Origin: Kosakonia cowanii JCM 10956 = DSM 18146
Lineage (GTDB): Bacteria; Pseudomonadota; Gammaproteobacteria; Enterobacterales; Enterobacteriaceae
Assembly: GCF_001975225.1 (NCBI RefSeq)
Contig: NZ_CP019445.1
Span: 4,154,001-4,218,000, forward strand
Direction: 5' to 3'
DNA: 64,000 nt
Both the position numbers and the translations under genes were made by a program. Each line of letters begins with the position of its first letter. Position 1 is the stretch's first letter. Under the pieces are notes generated by a model, which ran no database searches, was not told where the DNA came from, and saw only the letters and a list, made by a program, of their open reading frames with translations. Positions 8,164 through 16,590 of the stretch are shown piece after piece.

Positions 8164-8190
8164 AAAAAGCCCGCATTGTGCGGGCTTTTT
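8164..8190. terminator. Bidirectional terminator between phoX-like gene and ymjA
   Basis: AAAAAGCCCGCA / TGCGGGCTTTTT forms a perfect stem with A and T tracts on both sides. It therefore works for both converging genes. Confidence 0.85.
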
Positions 8191-8227
8191 GCATTTCTGT
8201 GCAGTGAAAAGCACGGATAATGCCGCG

Positions 8228-8473
8228 TTATTCGTTGCCCCACTCATTGAGGAAGTTAGCGATCTCATCAATGCGGCTCTCTTTGAGGCCGGCTTCGCGG
8301 GCCATCTCTTGCTGCGCCTCTTCGCTGATCTCTTCATTGTTGGACAAGCGGGTCAGCAGCAACTGGAAGTAGTGCGCCACCGCGTCACGCTCGGACTCGC
8401 TCACCGGCGTCGCGGACTCCGTCGAATACTCATCGGCGATGTCATAAAACTTCAGCGGAATATCGTGGTTCAT
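8228..8473 (-). CDS. ymjA: YmjA, DUF2543 family protein
   Basis: This 81-residue acidic protein is nearly collinear with E. coli YmjA, with [16 protein letters not shown] at the start, [10 protein letters not shown] in the middle and [10 protein letters not shown] at the end. It is probably all-helical and cytoplasmic, with no signal or membrane segment. Its function is unknown. AAGGATCC precedes the ATG. It lies head to tail behind the cold-shock-domain gene, 28 bp apart, so the two may be cotranscribed. In E. coli ymjA is elsewhere, so this location is a difference. Confidence 0.85.
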   Translation of the reverse strand: MNHDIPLKFYDIADEYSTESATPVSESERDAVAHYFQLLLTRLSNNEEISEEAQQEMAREAGLKESRIDEIANFLNEWGNE

Positions 8474-8501
8474 AAGGGATCCTTAAAAGCAGCAGATAAC
8501 G

Positions 8502-8978
8502 TCAAACTTTAAGCAGTTTCACCGTCGCGTCGATATCGATCTCATCTTCCGTAAAGATAAGCGTTGAGCCCTGGAAGGTGGTGATCGCCAGCTTTTTCAG
8601 CGTGCGCATCTCCCCTGGCTTGATATCAGATTTTGGCCGGATGCTGCTCATCAGCACCCCGACTGAGAGCACCGGGCTCTCTTTATCGATACGGGTATCA
8701 GCAGGCACTTCTTCGTTGAAGACAACATAAGATTTGATCGAGGTGAGCTTCAGGCGCTCGCCGGCGATAAAAATATACTTGCTGTCCGGCACCACTTTTA
8801 CCGCATAGGCCGACAGGCCTTTATTGTTGGTGGTGGGTTCAAACGTCACCGCCGCATCTTTTTTAATCAGCTCTGGGTTGGCGACCTTAATCACATGGAA
8901 ATAGCGGTTCTCACCGTTCTCATCTTTGATAAATCCAAAACCTTTCTCTTTAAACCAGGTTGTGATTTTTCCGTTCAT
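8502..8978 (-). CDS. Cold-shock-domain protein with C-terminal extension
   Basis: This 158-residue protein's first 65 or so residues form a cold-shock domain. The RNP1-like motif KGFGFIKDENGENRYFHV corresponds to the nucleic-acid-binding strand. The C-terminal half (about 75-158), with SYVVFNEEVP and a repeated beta-strand pattern ending DIDATVKLLKV, is not a domain I recognise. At twice the length of CspA-type proteins it is unlikely to be a simple RNA chaperone of that class. The start is set at the ATG 8978, which has GGTAAGG seven bases upstream; an upstream ATG has none. It probably binds RNA or single-stranded DNA. Confidence 0.75.
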   Translation of the reverse strand: MNGKITTWFKEKGFGFIKDENGENRYFHVIKVANPELIKKDAAVTFEPTTNNKGLSAYAVKVVPDSKYIFIAGERLKLTSIKSYVVFNEEVPADTRIDKESPVLSVGVLMSSIRPKSDIKPGEMRTLKKLAITTFQGSTLIFTEDEIDIDATVKLLKV

Positions 8979-9086
8979 CGCCTTACCGCCTGTTGACTCG
9001 TTGTTCTGTGCTATTTTTGCCGCGCGCAGTGTAAAGCACATTGCCCGCGCAGACCACGCTTTTGGCCCGATATTCTTCTGCGCCCC

Positions 9087-9626
9087 TTACCACATCAGAT
9101 CGTCAGGCACTTTGAAGTCGGCATACGGATCGTCTTCATCCTGCGCTTCCTGGCTCAGTGCGCTGTTGAGCACAATGCTGTCGGCATCGCGCTGGGCGAT
9201 TTTATCAGCCACGCTTGCGGGAATAATTGCGTACTCCGGCTCGCTGCGGTTTTCCGTCATCAGACGGGCAATTGCCAGCCGGCCGCTAATCAGCTGCGCC
9301 TGCGTTACCTTATCGACGACGATTTTCTTGATCAGGTTGTTATCGGTGAAGTTAAAGTTGATATCGCCTCTGCTGATGGTGATGCGGTTCATCTCAATCA
9401 GCTGCTTCACCTGCGCTTTGTACTCTTTGGCGAGCGTCGCCTGCTTCTGCTGCTCGTTAAGCTGCTTATCGCGCTCAAGCTGCGCCTTTTTGTTCTCTTC
9501 TACCGCTTCTCTCGCCTCGCGCGCCTGCACGCGGGACTTCTTCGCCGTGCGCTGCACTTTGGCCATCTTTTTGCTGTTGACCAGCCCTGCCTGCAGGAGC
9601 TGCTCTTGTAAGGTAAGTTTTGCCAT
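9087..9626 (-). CDS. yaiL: YaiL, DUF2058 family protein
   Basis: This 179-residue protein is collinear with E. coli YaiL. It starts MAKLTLQEQLLQAGL, has a long charged helix rich in Lys, Glu, Arg and Gln (about residues 20-85, probable coiled coil) and ends in DEDDPYADFKVPDDLMW. It has been described as nucleoid- or polysome-associated; its role is unsettled. The start is at Met 9626 as in E. coli; the frame extends eight codons further. In E. coli yaiL lies elsewhere on the chromosome. Confidence 0.9.
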   Translation of the reverse strand: MAKLTLQEQLLQAGLVNSKKMAKVQRTAKKSRVQAREAREAVEENKKAQLERDKQLNEQQKQATLAKEYKAQVKQLIEMNRITISRGDINFNFTDNNLIKKIVVDKVTQAQLISGRLAIARLMTENRSEPEYAIIPASVADKIAQRDADSIVLNSALSQEAQDEDDPYADFKVPDDLMW

Positions 9627-9869
9627 TTTCGCTTCTGAATCCGTTAACAAATTTCCCGGATTATAGCGGGAATTGTTAAGGATATACCAGGCGCAGGATC
9701 AGACCGCTTAACGCTGTCAGGTACGACATCTGTGTAAAAGGGTTTTCTCACGCGGGCTGTCGCTGTAGTCTCAAGGGCGGCCTTAATTTTGCCGCATACA
9801 ATGTGAGTAATCCTTTCCCTGGTTTTAATAATAAAAAATTGCAAGATGTAAGGAACAGACAGGACAGCT

Positions 9870-11186
9870 ATGGACTCCACACTCATTCCCCCCCGACCCG
9901 ATGAGCAGACCCCGTCCTCCCACCGCGCACGCCGCGCTGCATGGGGCAGCTTTGCGGGCGCCGTGGTCGACTGGTTCGATTTTTTACTCTACGGCATCAC
10001 CGCCGCGCTGGTGTTTAACAGCGAATTTTTCCCGCAGATCGACCCGGCAATGGGCACGCTTGCCGCGTTTGCCACCTTTGGCGTCGGCTTTCTGTTTCGC
10101 CCGCTAGGCGGCATCGTCTTTGGCCATTTCGGCGACCGCTTAGGACGTAAGCGGATGTTGATGATGACCGTCTGGATGATGGGCATTGCCACCGCCTGCA
10201 TTGGCATTCTCCCCTCTTTCGCCACCATTGGCTGGTGGGCACCGGTATTGCTGGTAACTCTGCGCGCCATTCAGGGCTTCGCCGTTGGCGGCGAATGGGG
10301 TGGCGCGGCGCTGCTGGCAGTGGAGAGCGCCCCGGCTGGTAAAAAAGCCTTTTACAGTAGCGGCATTCAGGTGGGCTATGGCGTCGGCTTGCTGCTCTCT
10401 ACCGGGCTGGTTTCGCTGATCAGCACGCTGACCACTGATGAGCAGTTCCTGAGCTGGGGCTGGCGTCTGCCGTTCCTGTTCAGCATTGTGCTGGTGCTTG
10501 GCGCGCTGTGGGTACGTAATGGCATGGAAGAGTCCGTCGAGTTCGAACGCGCGCAGGCAGACAAGCCCACTGAGGCGAAAACCCGCCCGCCAGTGTTTGA
10601 AGCGCTGGTTCGCCATCCGGGCGCGTTTCTTAAGATTATCGCCCTGCGGCTGTGCGAACTGCTGACCATGTATATCGTCACCGCCTTTGCGCTTAACTAC
10701 TCCACGCAAAACCTGGGCATGCCGCGCGAGCTATTTCTCAATATCGGGCTGCTGGTGGGCGGCGTCAGCTGCTTTACTATCCCGCTCTTCGCCTGGATGG
10801 CAGATCGCTTCGGGCGTCGGCGTATCTATATTACCGGCGCGCTGCTCGGCGCCATGAGCGCATTCCCTTTCTTTATGGCGCTGGAAGCACGCTCTATTCT
10901 TGGCGTAGTTATCTTCTCCATTTTGCTGGCGAATATCGCCCACGATATGGTGGTCTGCGTTCAGCAACCGATGTTTACTGAGATGTTTGGCGCAGGTTAC
11001 CGCTACAGCGGCGCGGGCGTTGGGTATCAGGTCGCAAGCGTGGTCGGCGGTGGCTTTACGCCGTTTATCGCTGCCGCACTGTTAACCTTCTCCGGCGGCG
11101 AGTGGCACAGCGTGGCGATCTACCTGATGGCGGGTTGTTTACTCTCGGCTGTGACAGCGATATTTATTAGGCCGCAGGTGCACTAA
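9870..11186 (+). CDS. shiA: Shikimate:H+ symporter ShiA
   Basis: This 438-residue protein is the same length as E. coli ShiA and similar throughout. It is a metabolite:H+ symporter of the major facilitator superfamily with twelve predicted helices in the inner membrane. The diagnostic loop between helices 2 and 3, GHFGDRLGRKRML, and its second-half counterpart ADRFGRRRIYI are both present, as is the family segment RAIQGFAVGGEWGGAALL. It imports shikimate for aromatic biosynthesis. It converges on cbl across a shared terminator. In E. coli shiA lies near amn in the same chromosomal neighbourhood. Confidence 0.95.
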   Translation: MDSTLIPPRPDEQTPSSHRARRAAWGSFAGAVVDWFDFLLYGITAALVFNSEFFPQIDPAMGTLAAFATFGVGFLFRPLGGIVFGHFGDRLGRKRMLMMTVWMMGIATACIGILPSFATIGWWAPVLLVTLRAIQGFAVGGEWGGAALLAVESAPAGKKAFYSSGIQVGYGVGLLLSTGLVSLISTLTTDEQFLSWGWRLPFLFSIVLVLGALWVRNGMEESVEFERAQADKPTEAKTRPPVFEALVRHPGAFLKIIALRLCELLTMYIVTAFALNYSTQNLGMPRELFLNIGLLVGGVSCFTIPLFAWMADRFGRRRIYITGALLGAMSAFPFFMALEARSILGVVIFSILLANIAHDMVVCVQQPMFTEMFGAGYRYSGAGVGYQVASVVGGGFTPFIAAALLTFSGGEWHSVAIYLMAGCLLSAVTAIFIRPQVH

Positions 11187-11193
11187 GTCGATA

Positions 11194-11224
11194 AAAAAGC
11201 CTGCATCTGCGCAGGCTTTTTTTT
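11194..11224. terminator. Bidirectional terminator between shiA and cbl
   Basis: An AAGCCTGC / GCAGGCTT stem is flanked by A and T runs on the two sides, placed between converging genes. Confidence 0.85.
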
Positions 11225-11227
11225 GCA

Positions 11228-12178
11228 TTAAATCTGATAATCAATCGCCGCTTCATCCGGCTCCATCACCTGGCGTTTGATCTCATCGACCGACAACCCG
11301 GCATTACAGAGTTCGATAAAACGCCAGACATAGTTGCGCTGCAACTGACCGCGCTTTAACCCCAGCCAGACCGTATTGGCATCGAACAGGTGCCGGGTAT
11401 CGAGGCGCACCAGTTTCCCCGTTTCATGCTCACCGCTGGACTGCTCCGCCACCAGCCCGACGCCGAGACCCAGCTCGACATAGGTTTTGATCACATCGGA
11501 GTCCTGCGCGCTCAGCACCACGTCGGGAATTAACCCTTTGCGGGCAAACGCTTCATCAATGCGCGAGCGCCCGGTGATGCCCTGACGATAGGTGATAAGC
11601 GGCCAGCGGCAGATCTCTTCCAGCGTCAGCGGTGAGGCCTGCGCCAGCGGATGATCCTGCGGCACCAGCAGACTGTGATGCCAGCGGAACCAGGGAAACG
11701 CCACCAGCGCGCTGTCGTTGCTTAAGCGTTCGCTGGCGATACCGATATCCGCGCCGCCATTATGCAGCAGGGTTTCGATCTCCTGCGGCGTCCCCTGGAT
11801 AAGCTCAAGACGAACCTCAGGAAAGAGCGCGCGGAAGGATTTGATTACCGACGGCAGGCTGTAGCGCGCCTGCGTATGGGTAGTCGCGATGGTCAGAACG
11901 CCGGAGGTGTCATTGGTGAAGAGGTCGGCGAGCCTGCGGACGTTGCTCGCCTCGTTAAGAATGCGCTCGGCAATCACCAGCAGCGCTTTGCCCGGCTCGG
12001 TCATGCCCAGTAACCGCTTGCCGCGGCGAATGAAGATCTCAATCCCCAGCTCCTCTTCAAGCTCGCGGATATGTCGACTCACGCCGGACTGCGACGTATA
12101 CAGCATGTTGGCGACTTCCGTCAGGTTGTAATCCCGCCGCGCCGCCTCACGGATAATTTTAAGTTGCTGGAAGTTCAC
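11228..12178 (-). CDS. cbl: Cbl, LysR-type regulator of sulfonate use
   Basis: This 316-residue LysR-family activator is the same length as E. coli Cbl. The N-terminal winged helix includes NLTEVANMLYTSQSGVSRHI and RRGKRLLGMTEPG. The sensor domain includes LTIATTHTQARYSLP and ADIGIASERLSND. Cbl activates tau and ssu genes during sulfate starvation and responds to adenosine phosphosulfate. I place the start at GTG 12178, with CAGGAG six to seven bases upstream, because it aligns with the E. coli start; an ATG seven codons earlier is the alternative. It lies downstream of nac, as in E. coli. Confidence 0.94.
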   Translation of the reverse strand: MNFQQLKIIREAARRDYNLTEVANMLYTSQSGVSRHIRELEEELGIEIFIRRGKRLLGMTEPGKALLVIAERILNEASNVRRLADLFTNDTSGVLTIATTHTQARYSLPSVIKSFRALFPEVRLELIQGTPQEIETLLHNGGADIGIASERLSNDSALVAFPWFRWHHSLLVPQDHPLAQASPLTLEEICRWPLITYRQGITGRSRIDEAFARKGLIPDVVLSAQDSDVIKTYVELGLGVGLVAEQSSGEHETGKLVRLDTRHLFDANTVWLGLKRGQLQRNYVWRFIELCNAGLSVDEIKRQVMEPDEAAIDYQI

Positions 12179-12279
12179 CCTTCGCTCCTGGCCCATCAAT
12201 CATGACGTTATTGTTAAAGTCTGCGGCCAGGCAGAACAAATAATAAAAACCAGCAACTTATACCTTTAAGGAATAAAGA

Positions 12280-13197
12280 CTAGCTTGCCAGCTGCAGCTC
12301 GCGGTTCTCCATCGTCGGACGGCTGACCAGCGACAGCAGAATGTCTTTCACCGCCTGCGCCTGTGGCGACATGCTGCCGCGTGCCGAGACATTCAGTGAC
12401 AATGGCAGGCTCATTGATGGCGTGGTGATGCGCGCCATCCAGCCGTTCGTGGCGCTACAGAGCGAGCGCGCGGCGGATTCCGGCAGCACCGTCACCCCCA
12501 TTCCGCTGGCGATCGCCGCCGTCAGGGTGGCAATCGACTCGATCTCGCCAATGATTTTTGCCGTCAGGCGGCGCAGGGAGAAAGCTTCATCCACCCGTAA
12601 ACGCACGGCGCTGTAATCGCGCGGCAGGAAGAGATTGAGCTCAGCAACCGCCGCCAGATCGACGCTCTGCCCCGGGCAATCCCGCGTGCCGACGAGATAG
12701 AGATCCTCTTTCAGCAGCGGCAGGCTATTAATCCCGGCACCCGGCGCGCGCTCGTAGAGCACTGCCATATCGAGCTGGCCGTTTAACAATTTGTCGTTAA
12801 GCACCGTGCCGCTGTTTTCATGCAGATAAACGGTCACTTCCGGCAACTCAGCGCGCACCGCTTGCAGCAGCGGCATCGTTACGGAGGAGGCAGCCGTACC
12901 GGGCGCGAGGCCAATCGATACCTGGCCGCGCAGCGTCTGGCCGACGTTATGCACCGCCAGCTGCGCTTGTTCACACTGGCGTAGAATGGTGCGCGCATGG
13001 GTATAGAGGATCTTGCCCGCTTCCGTCGGCGTGACGCCGCGCTTGGTGCGGATCAGCAACTGTTGATCCATCTCGCCTTCCAGCGTTGCGACCTGCTGGC
13101 TCAGCGCAGGCTGCGCAATATGTAACACTTCAGCGGCCTGCGTCAGGCTGCCAATATCGACGATTTTTACGAAGTACTTCAGGCGTCTTAAGTTCAT
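12280..13197 (-). CDS. nac: Nac, nitrogen assimilation control regulator
   Basis: This 305-residue LysR-family regulator begins MNLRRLKYFVKIVDIGSLTQ after a strong AGGAGG site, with the helix-turn-helix around AAEVLHIAQPALSQQVATLE. A frame extension of ten codons upstream lacks support. Nac couples sigma-70 promoters (hut, put, ure, gdhA, codBA) to nitrogen limitation without an effector. The sigma-54 promoter at 13256-13270 and the NtrC site at 13387-13403 show it is itself switched on by the NtrB/NtrC system, as in Klebsiella. Confidence 0.95.
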   Translation of the reverse strand: MNLRRLKYFVKIVDIGSLTQAAEVLHIAQPALSQQVATLEGEMDQQLLIRTKRGVTPTEAGKILYTHARTILRQCEQAQLAVHNVGQTLRGQVSIGLAPGTAASSVTMPLLQAVRAELPEVTVYLHENSGTVLNDKLLNGQLDMAVLYERAPGAGINSLPLLKEDLYLVGTRDCPGQSVDLAAVAELNLFLPRDYSAVRLRVDEAFSLRRLTAKIIGEIESIATLTAAIASGMGVTVLPESAARSLCSATNGWMARITTPSMSLPLSLNVSARGSMSPQAQAVKDILLSLVSRPTMENRELQLAS

Positions 13198-13255
13198 TTT
13201 GCCTCCTGTAAGGATTACCCATGCCAACGCTAAGAGTGATGATGTTGGGAGAGTT

Positions 13256-13270
13256 GCAATATGCTTGCCA
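13256..13270 (-). promoter_or_regulatory. Sigma-54 promoter of nac
   Basis: The minus strand reads TGGCAAGCATATTGC, matching the sigma-54 consensus TGGCACGNNNNTTGC with the invariant GG and GC at exact spacing. Transcription would start roughly 45-50 bp before the nac ATG. Confidence 0.85.
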
Positions 13271-13386
13271 CATTTCCTGAGATGAATAAAAGGAGAGTTA
13301 AGCGGCTGGATAATAAGCCTTTCTAATCGCTACGGGATAAATAGAGCATGAAACAGCGGTTTGCTTATGCCCCATAAGGGGTAATT

Positions 13387-13403
13387 TGCACCACCGCGGT
13401 GCA
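13387..13403. promoter_or_regulatory. NtrC enhancer site upstream of nac
   Basis: TGCACCACCGCGGTGCA is a near-perfect dyad of the NtrC type (TGCACCA...TGGTGCA), centred about 130 bp upstream of the sigma-54 promoter. This is a normal enhancer distance. Confidence 0.8.
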
Positions 13404-13491
13404 AAACGGCGTATAAAGCAGCGCAAATGGGCGCGGGATGAACAGATTGCCCAATTTGTCAGCAAACGGTCATCTCATTGCAATCCACCCT

Positions 13492-13520
13492 TTGACAAGC
13501 CCGATGGTCATCGATAATAT
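13492..13520 (+). promoter_or_regulatory. Promoter of tRNA-Asn copy 2
   Basis: TTGACA (13492-13497), a 17-bp spacer and TAATAT (13515-13520) are followed by the GCGCCCCG discriminator shared with other copies. Confidence 0.85.
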
Positions 13521-13538
13521 GCGCCCCGTTCACACGAT

Positions 13539-13614
13539 TCCTCTGTAGTTCAGTCGGTAGAACGGCGGACTGTTAATCCGTATGTCACTGGTTCGAGTCC
13601 AGTCAGAGGAGCCA
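13539..13614 (+). tRNA. tRNA-Asn (anticodon GTT), copy 2
   Basis: This 76-nt gene is identical in sequence to copy 1, with the CCA encoded. It is the copy beside nac, like asnU or asnV in E. coli, but rearrangement makes the letter uncertain. Confidence 0.97.
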
Positions 13615-13621
13615 GATTTAG

Positions 13622-13648
13622 AAAAGCCCGCTTTTAAGCGGGCTTTTT
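13622..13648. terminator. Terminator shared by tRNA-Asn copy 2 and the GlxA-type gene
   Basis: AAGCCCGCTT / AAGCGGGCTT with A and T tracts on both sides can end transcription from either direction. Confidence 0.85.
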
Positions 13649-13659
13649 GCTTTTCTGCA

Positions 13660-14652
13660 TCAGCCGCCCTGCTCCATCGGCAGGTTCTGTCGGCTTCTGC
13701 TCCATGCCTTGTAGCGCGCCGGTGACATACCGATCACCGCGCTGAACGCCCGTCGGAAGACCGTCTCATCCTGATATCCGCAGGCAAAGGCCACCTGGCT
13801 GACGCTGTTGCCGGGCACCTCAAGCAGCGTAATCGCGCTCTCAATGCGCACACGGGTGATGAAACTTTTCGGGCTCTCCTGCAGCAGGTCGCGCATTTTC
13901 CGGTGCAGCGTGCGCGGCGTCATATTGAGCGCGGCGGCAAGTTGCTCAACGGTGATCGCCGGGTTCTGGTAGCGCACCAGATTTTCGGCTTTGGTTAATA
14001 GCGGGTCGACGGAGTTGAGAAAGCCTTTGGGTGCATAGAGCTGCTGGGAGAGTGGCTGGCTGTCGGCAACGGCCATATCCGCCACCAGGCGGGCAATCTC
14101 TTTTCCGGCGTGGTTAGCGACAATATGCAGCGTTAAATCCACCCACGACAGCGGCCCGCCGGTGGTGATGACATTGCGATCCTCGGCCAGCGCTTTTCCC
14201 CACACCGGTTTTGCCCGCGGATAACGTTCACGAAACGTATGAAACAGCCACCAGGTGGTAGTGCAGATCCTGTCGGTCAACAACCCCGCCTCGCCAAGCA
14301 CAAAGCCGCCCGCACAGGCACCCGCCACCACGCTTCCTTTTGCATGGCAGCCTTTAACCCACTGCGCGGCCTGCGCAACCGCCTCTGCATCAACGGGGTG
14401 CTTATCCTCATTGAGCTTCATGCCGCTGGCGATAATGAGATCCGGGCGCTGATCAAATGCGCCATCGCTTTCAATCATTCGCCCCTGCGCATCCGGCACG
14501 GCTGTGCCCTCTGCCGTCACGATCTGTGTTTCAAAACGCGCCGTGGCGTGATGATTTTGCCCGATAACCTGGTTTGCCAGCCAGAACATATCCGTTAACC
14601 CCGCCAGCGCTGAACGCATACTGCCGGGTAATGCCAGAAGCGCAACGCGCAT
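13660..14652 (-). CDS. GlxA-type transcriptional regulator (DJ-1/PfpI + AraC)
   Basis: This 330-residue protein has a DJ-1/PfpI-like amidotransferase-fold domain (about 1-190; GACAGGFVLGEAGLL carries the nucleophile-elbow position) followed by a C-terminal AraC DNA-binding domain (about 220-320). In that domain LAAALNMTPRTLHRKM and VAFACGYQDETVFRRAF are the two helix-turn-helix units, and GMSPARYKAW is the family tail. This architecture senses small nitrogenous or aldehyde ligands in known members, but the ligand here is unknown. It is divergent from the hydrolase/azoreductase/YCII run beginning at 14771, which it probably regulates. Confidence 0.88.
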   Translation of the reverse strand: MRVALLALPGSMRSALAGLTDMFWLANQVIGQNHHATARFETQIVTAEGTAVPDAQGRMIESDGAFDQRPDLIIASGMKLNEDKHPVDAEAVAQAAQWVKGCHAKGSVVAGACAGGFVLGEAGLLTDRICTTTWWLFHTFRERYPRAKPVWGKALAEDRNVITTGGPLSWVDLTLHIVANHAGKEIARLVADMAVADSQPLSQQLYAPKGFLNSVDPLLTKAENLVRYQNPAITVEQLAAALNMTPRTLHRKMRDLLQESPKSFITRVRIESAITLLEVPGNSVSQVAFACGYQDETVFRRAFSAVIGMSPARYKAWSRSRQNLPMEQGG

Positions 14653-14770
14653 ACCTCACCTCATCACTCTGTCCGATTTTGCATTATAGATGTCAAATAA
14701 GACACTACTCGCCAGCCGCAAATTCTTTCACACTCTTCCCAACTTCTCCTCCACTGATTAAGGGCTGGCA

Positions 14771-15535
14771 ATGTGGCGCAACTTCACGCTGTTAACCATG
14801 CGGGTTTTTACCCTGCTACTGATGACCATTTTTGCCGCCCAGGCAAAGGAACAGACCATGCCTGATATCGTTCTGGTACACGGCGCGTTTACAGATGGCT
14901 CCAGCTGGTCGGCGGTGATGGCCCGGTTACAGGCGATGGGCTACCACGTGACGGCCGTGCAAAACCCCCTCACCTCGCTGCAGGATGATGTTAACGCCAC
15001 GCGCGCAGTTATTGCCCGCCAGCCTGGTGATGTTTTGCTGGTCGGCCACTCGTGGGGTGGTGCGGTGATCACAGACGCGGGTAACGATCCGCGCGTCAAA
15101 GGGCTGGTCTATCTCTCGGCGCTGGTGCCGGACAGCCACGAGTCTGTCGCGGGCTTGCTGACGCGTTTACACGCGCCGATGACGGGCTTATCTGCCGACG
15201 AACAGGGGTTGATCTGGCTCGACGACCCGGCTCTGTTTCATAAGGTGATGGCAAACGACCTCTCCCGCCAGCGGGCGCAGCTGCTGGCCGCCGCACAGCA
15301 GCCAATTGCCGCACGTGCCTTTACCGACACCCTCACCCATGCTGCCTGGCACGATAAACCGTCATGGTATCTGGTGACCGAAAATGACGCCGCCCTCAAC
15401 CCAACCGTGCAAAACGCACTGGCAAAGGCGATCGGCGCGACGCGCGTTTCACTCTACTCCAGCCATCTGTCGATGATCTCCCATGCCGATCGCGTGGCTG
15501 AGTTTATCGATCGGGCTGCCCGCACTCTTCCCTGA
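14771..15535 (+). CDS. Alpha/beta hydrolase, probably exported
   Basis: This 254-residue alpha/beta-fold hydrolase has the nucleophile elbow GHSWGGA near residue 98, an oxyanion-region VHGAF near residue 36, and a C-terminal His in YSSHLSMISHAD. It resembles the esterase group often annotated as EstC/pyrethroid-hydrolase-like. The first 25 residues (MRVFTLLLMTIFAAQA from the second Met) look like a signal peptide ending in AQA, so the enzyme may be periplasmic; a shorter start at MPDIVLV would remove this. The substrate is unknown. It lies 16 bp before the azoreductase gene, an apparent operon under the divergent GlxA-type regulator. Confidence 0.8.
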   Translation: MWRNFTLLTMRVFTLLLMTIFAAQAKEQTMPDIVLVHGAFTDGSSWSAVMARLQAMGYHVTAVQNPLTSLQDDVNATRAVIARQPGDVLLVGHSWGGAVITDAGNDPRVKGLVYLSALVPDSHESVAGLLTRLHAPMTGLSADEQGLIWLDDPALFHKVMANDLSRQRAQLLAAAQQPIAARAFTDTLTHAAWHDKPSWYLVTENDAALNPTVQNALAKAIGATRVSLYSSHLSMISHADRVAEFIDRAARTLP

Positions 15536-15551
15536 ACCAGAGGCTATTGGT

Positions 15552-16166
15552 ATGAACATCCTGCACATTGATTCGAGCTTTAATCACGCGCACTCCGTCT
15601 CGCGCCTGCTCTCCCGGGAGATTGTCGACCGGCTGATGCAAAGCGGGCGCTATGACGAGGTGGTTTATCGTGATGTTGTTGACGACGAGATAAGCCATCT
15701 GACCGCACCCATCGCCGCTGGCTTCCGGCCGGTGGCAGAGCCCGATCTCGCGGCCGATGTCGCCGTCGAGCACCGTCTCTCCGAGGTGCTGGTCGCAGAG
15801 TTTCTGGCAAGCGACGTGATTGTTATTGGTGCGCCGATGTACAACTTTTCCATTCCGAGCCAGCTGAAAGCGTGGCTTGATCGCCTTGCCCAGCCGGGCA
15901 AAACCTTCAGCTACACTGCGCAGGGCCCGGTTGGGCTTGCCGGTGATAAGCGGGTGATTATCGCCTCTTCGCGCGGCGGCTTTTACCACGATACGCCACT
16001 GGCAGAGATGGATTTCCAGGAGCGCTACCTCAATGCCTTTTTTGGTTTCCTCGGCATCACCAACGTCGCGTTTGTGCGCGCGGAGGGGATCTCGAAAGGA
16101 GATGCAGTGAAAGAGCGTGAAATTCAGCGCGCTATCGCCTCAGTGGCAGATGTCATTAACCTGTAA
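15552..16166 (+). CDS. FMN-dependent NADH-azoreductase/quinone reductase
   Basis: This 204-residue flavodoxin-like protein is of the AzoR family. The phosphate-binding start MNILHIDSSFN, FMN-contact segment GAPMYNFSIPSQLKAWLDRL and SSRGGFY are present. Such homodimeric enzymes reduce quinones and azo compounds by two electrons with NAD(P)H and protect against thiol and electrophile stress. The ATG at 15552 is preceded by a weak site and chosen because the family starts there. It is a paralogue of the usual chromosomal azoR, by inference. It lies between the hydrolase and the YCII gene. Confidence 0.85.
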   Translation: MNILHIDSSFNHAHSVSRLLSREIVDRLMQSGRYDEVVYRDVVDDEISHLTAPIAAGFRPVAEPDLAADVAVEHRLSEVLVAEFLASDVIVIGAPMYNFSIPSQLKAWLDRLAQPGKTFSYTAQGPVGLAGDKRVIIASSRGGFYHDTPLAEMDFQERYLNAFFGFLGITNVAFVRAEGISKGDAVKEREIQRAIASVADVINL

Positions 16167-16176
16167 GGAGCCGCAG

Positions 16177-16485
16177 ATGTTATACGCAGTGACATTACGC
16201 TGGATAACCTCGCCGGAGCGACTGGAGCCGTGGCGCGAGGGACATAAAACATGGCTGGTGGAAGGGCTTCAGCAAGGGATGGTGATTGTCGCCGGCCCGC
16301 TGAGCGACAACTCCGGCGGCGTTATCCTTCTGCAGGCGCAAGATGAGAAACAGATTGAGGCTTATCTCCAGCGCGATCCCTTTATTATCAACGCCCTCGT
16401 CTCGGTAGAGCGGGTAGCGGTTGAGCCGGGGCTGCGCTCAGTGGATTTTCCCGCGCAGTGGGCAGCCGCAGCGAAGACGGTATAG
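16177..16485 (+). CDS. YCII-domain protein
   Basis: This 102-residue ferredoxin-fold YCII-family protein begins MLYAVTLRW, with GMVIVAGPLSDNSGGV and an alpha-beta repeat ending in the typical DPF segment (QRDPFIINALVSVERV). It lacks the canonical catalytic His-Asp arrangement of the dechlorinating members as far as I can see. TAAGGAG precedes the ATG at 16177. It is the last gene of the run with the hydrolase and azoreductase, so a detoxification or catabolic role is likely; the reaction is unknown. Confidence 0.8.
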   Translation: MLYAVTLRWITSPERLEPWREGHKTWLVEGLQQGMVIVAGPLSDNSGGVILLQAQDEKQIEAYLQRDPFIINALVSVERVAVEPGLRSVDFPAQWAAAAKTV

Positions 16486-16500
16486 CGGGCAGGTTCAGCG

Positions 16501-16527
16501 TAAAGTTTTGCGCCACTTTGCCGATAA
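16501..16527 (+). promoter_or_regulatory. Sigma-28 (FliA) flagellar promoter
   Basis: TAAAGTTT (16501-16508), an 11-bp spacer and GCCGATAA (16520-16527) match the enterobacterial FliA consensus at every defined position. It faces the yjfB-type gene, 63 bp upstream of its ATG. Confidence 0.85.
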
Positions 16528-16590
16528 CTCAGTGCGGCGTTTATTTCGCCGTGCTGAGCGATGTTGCTCGACAACAAAAGGATGATCGAC

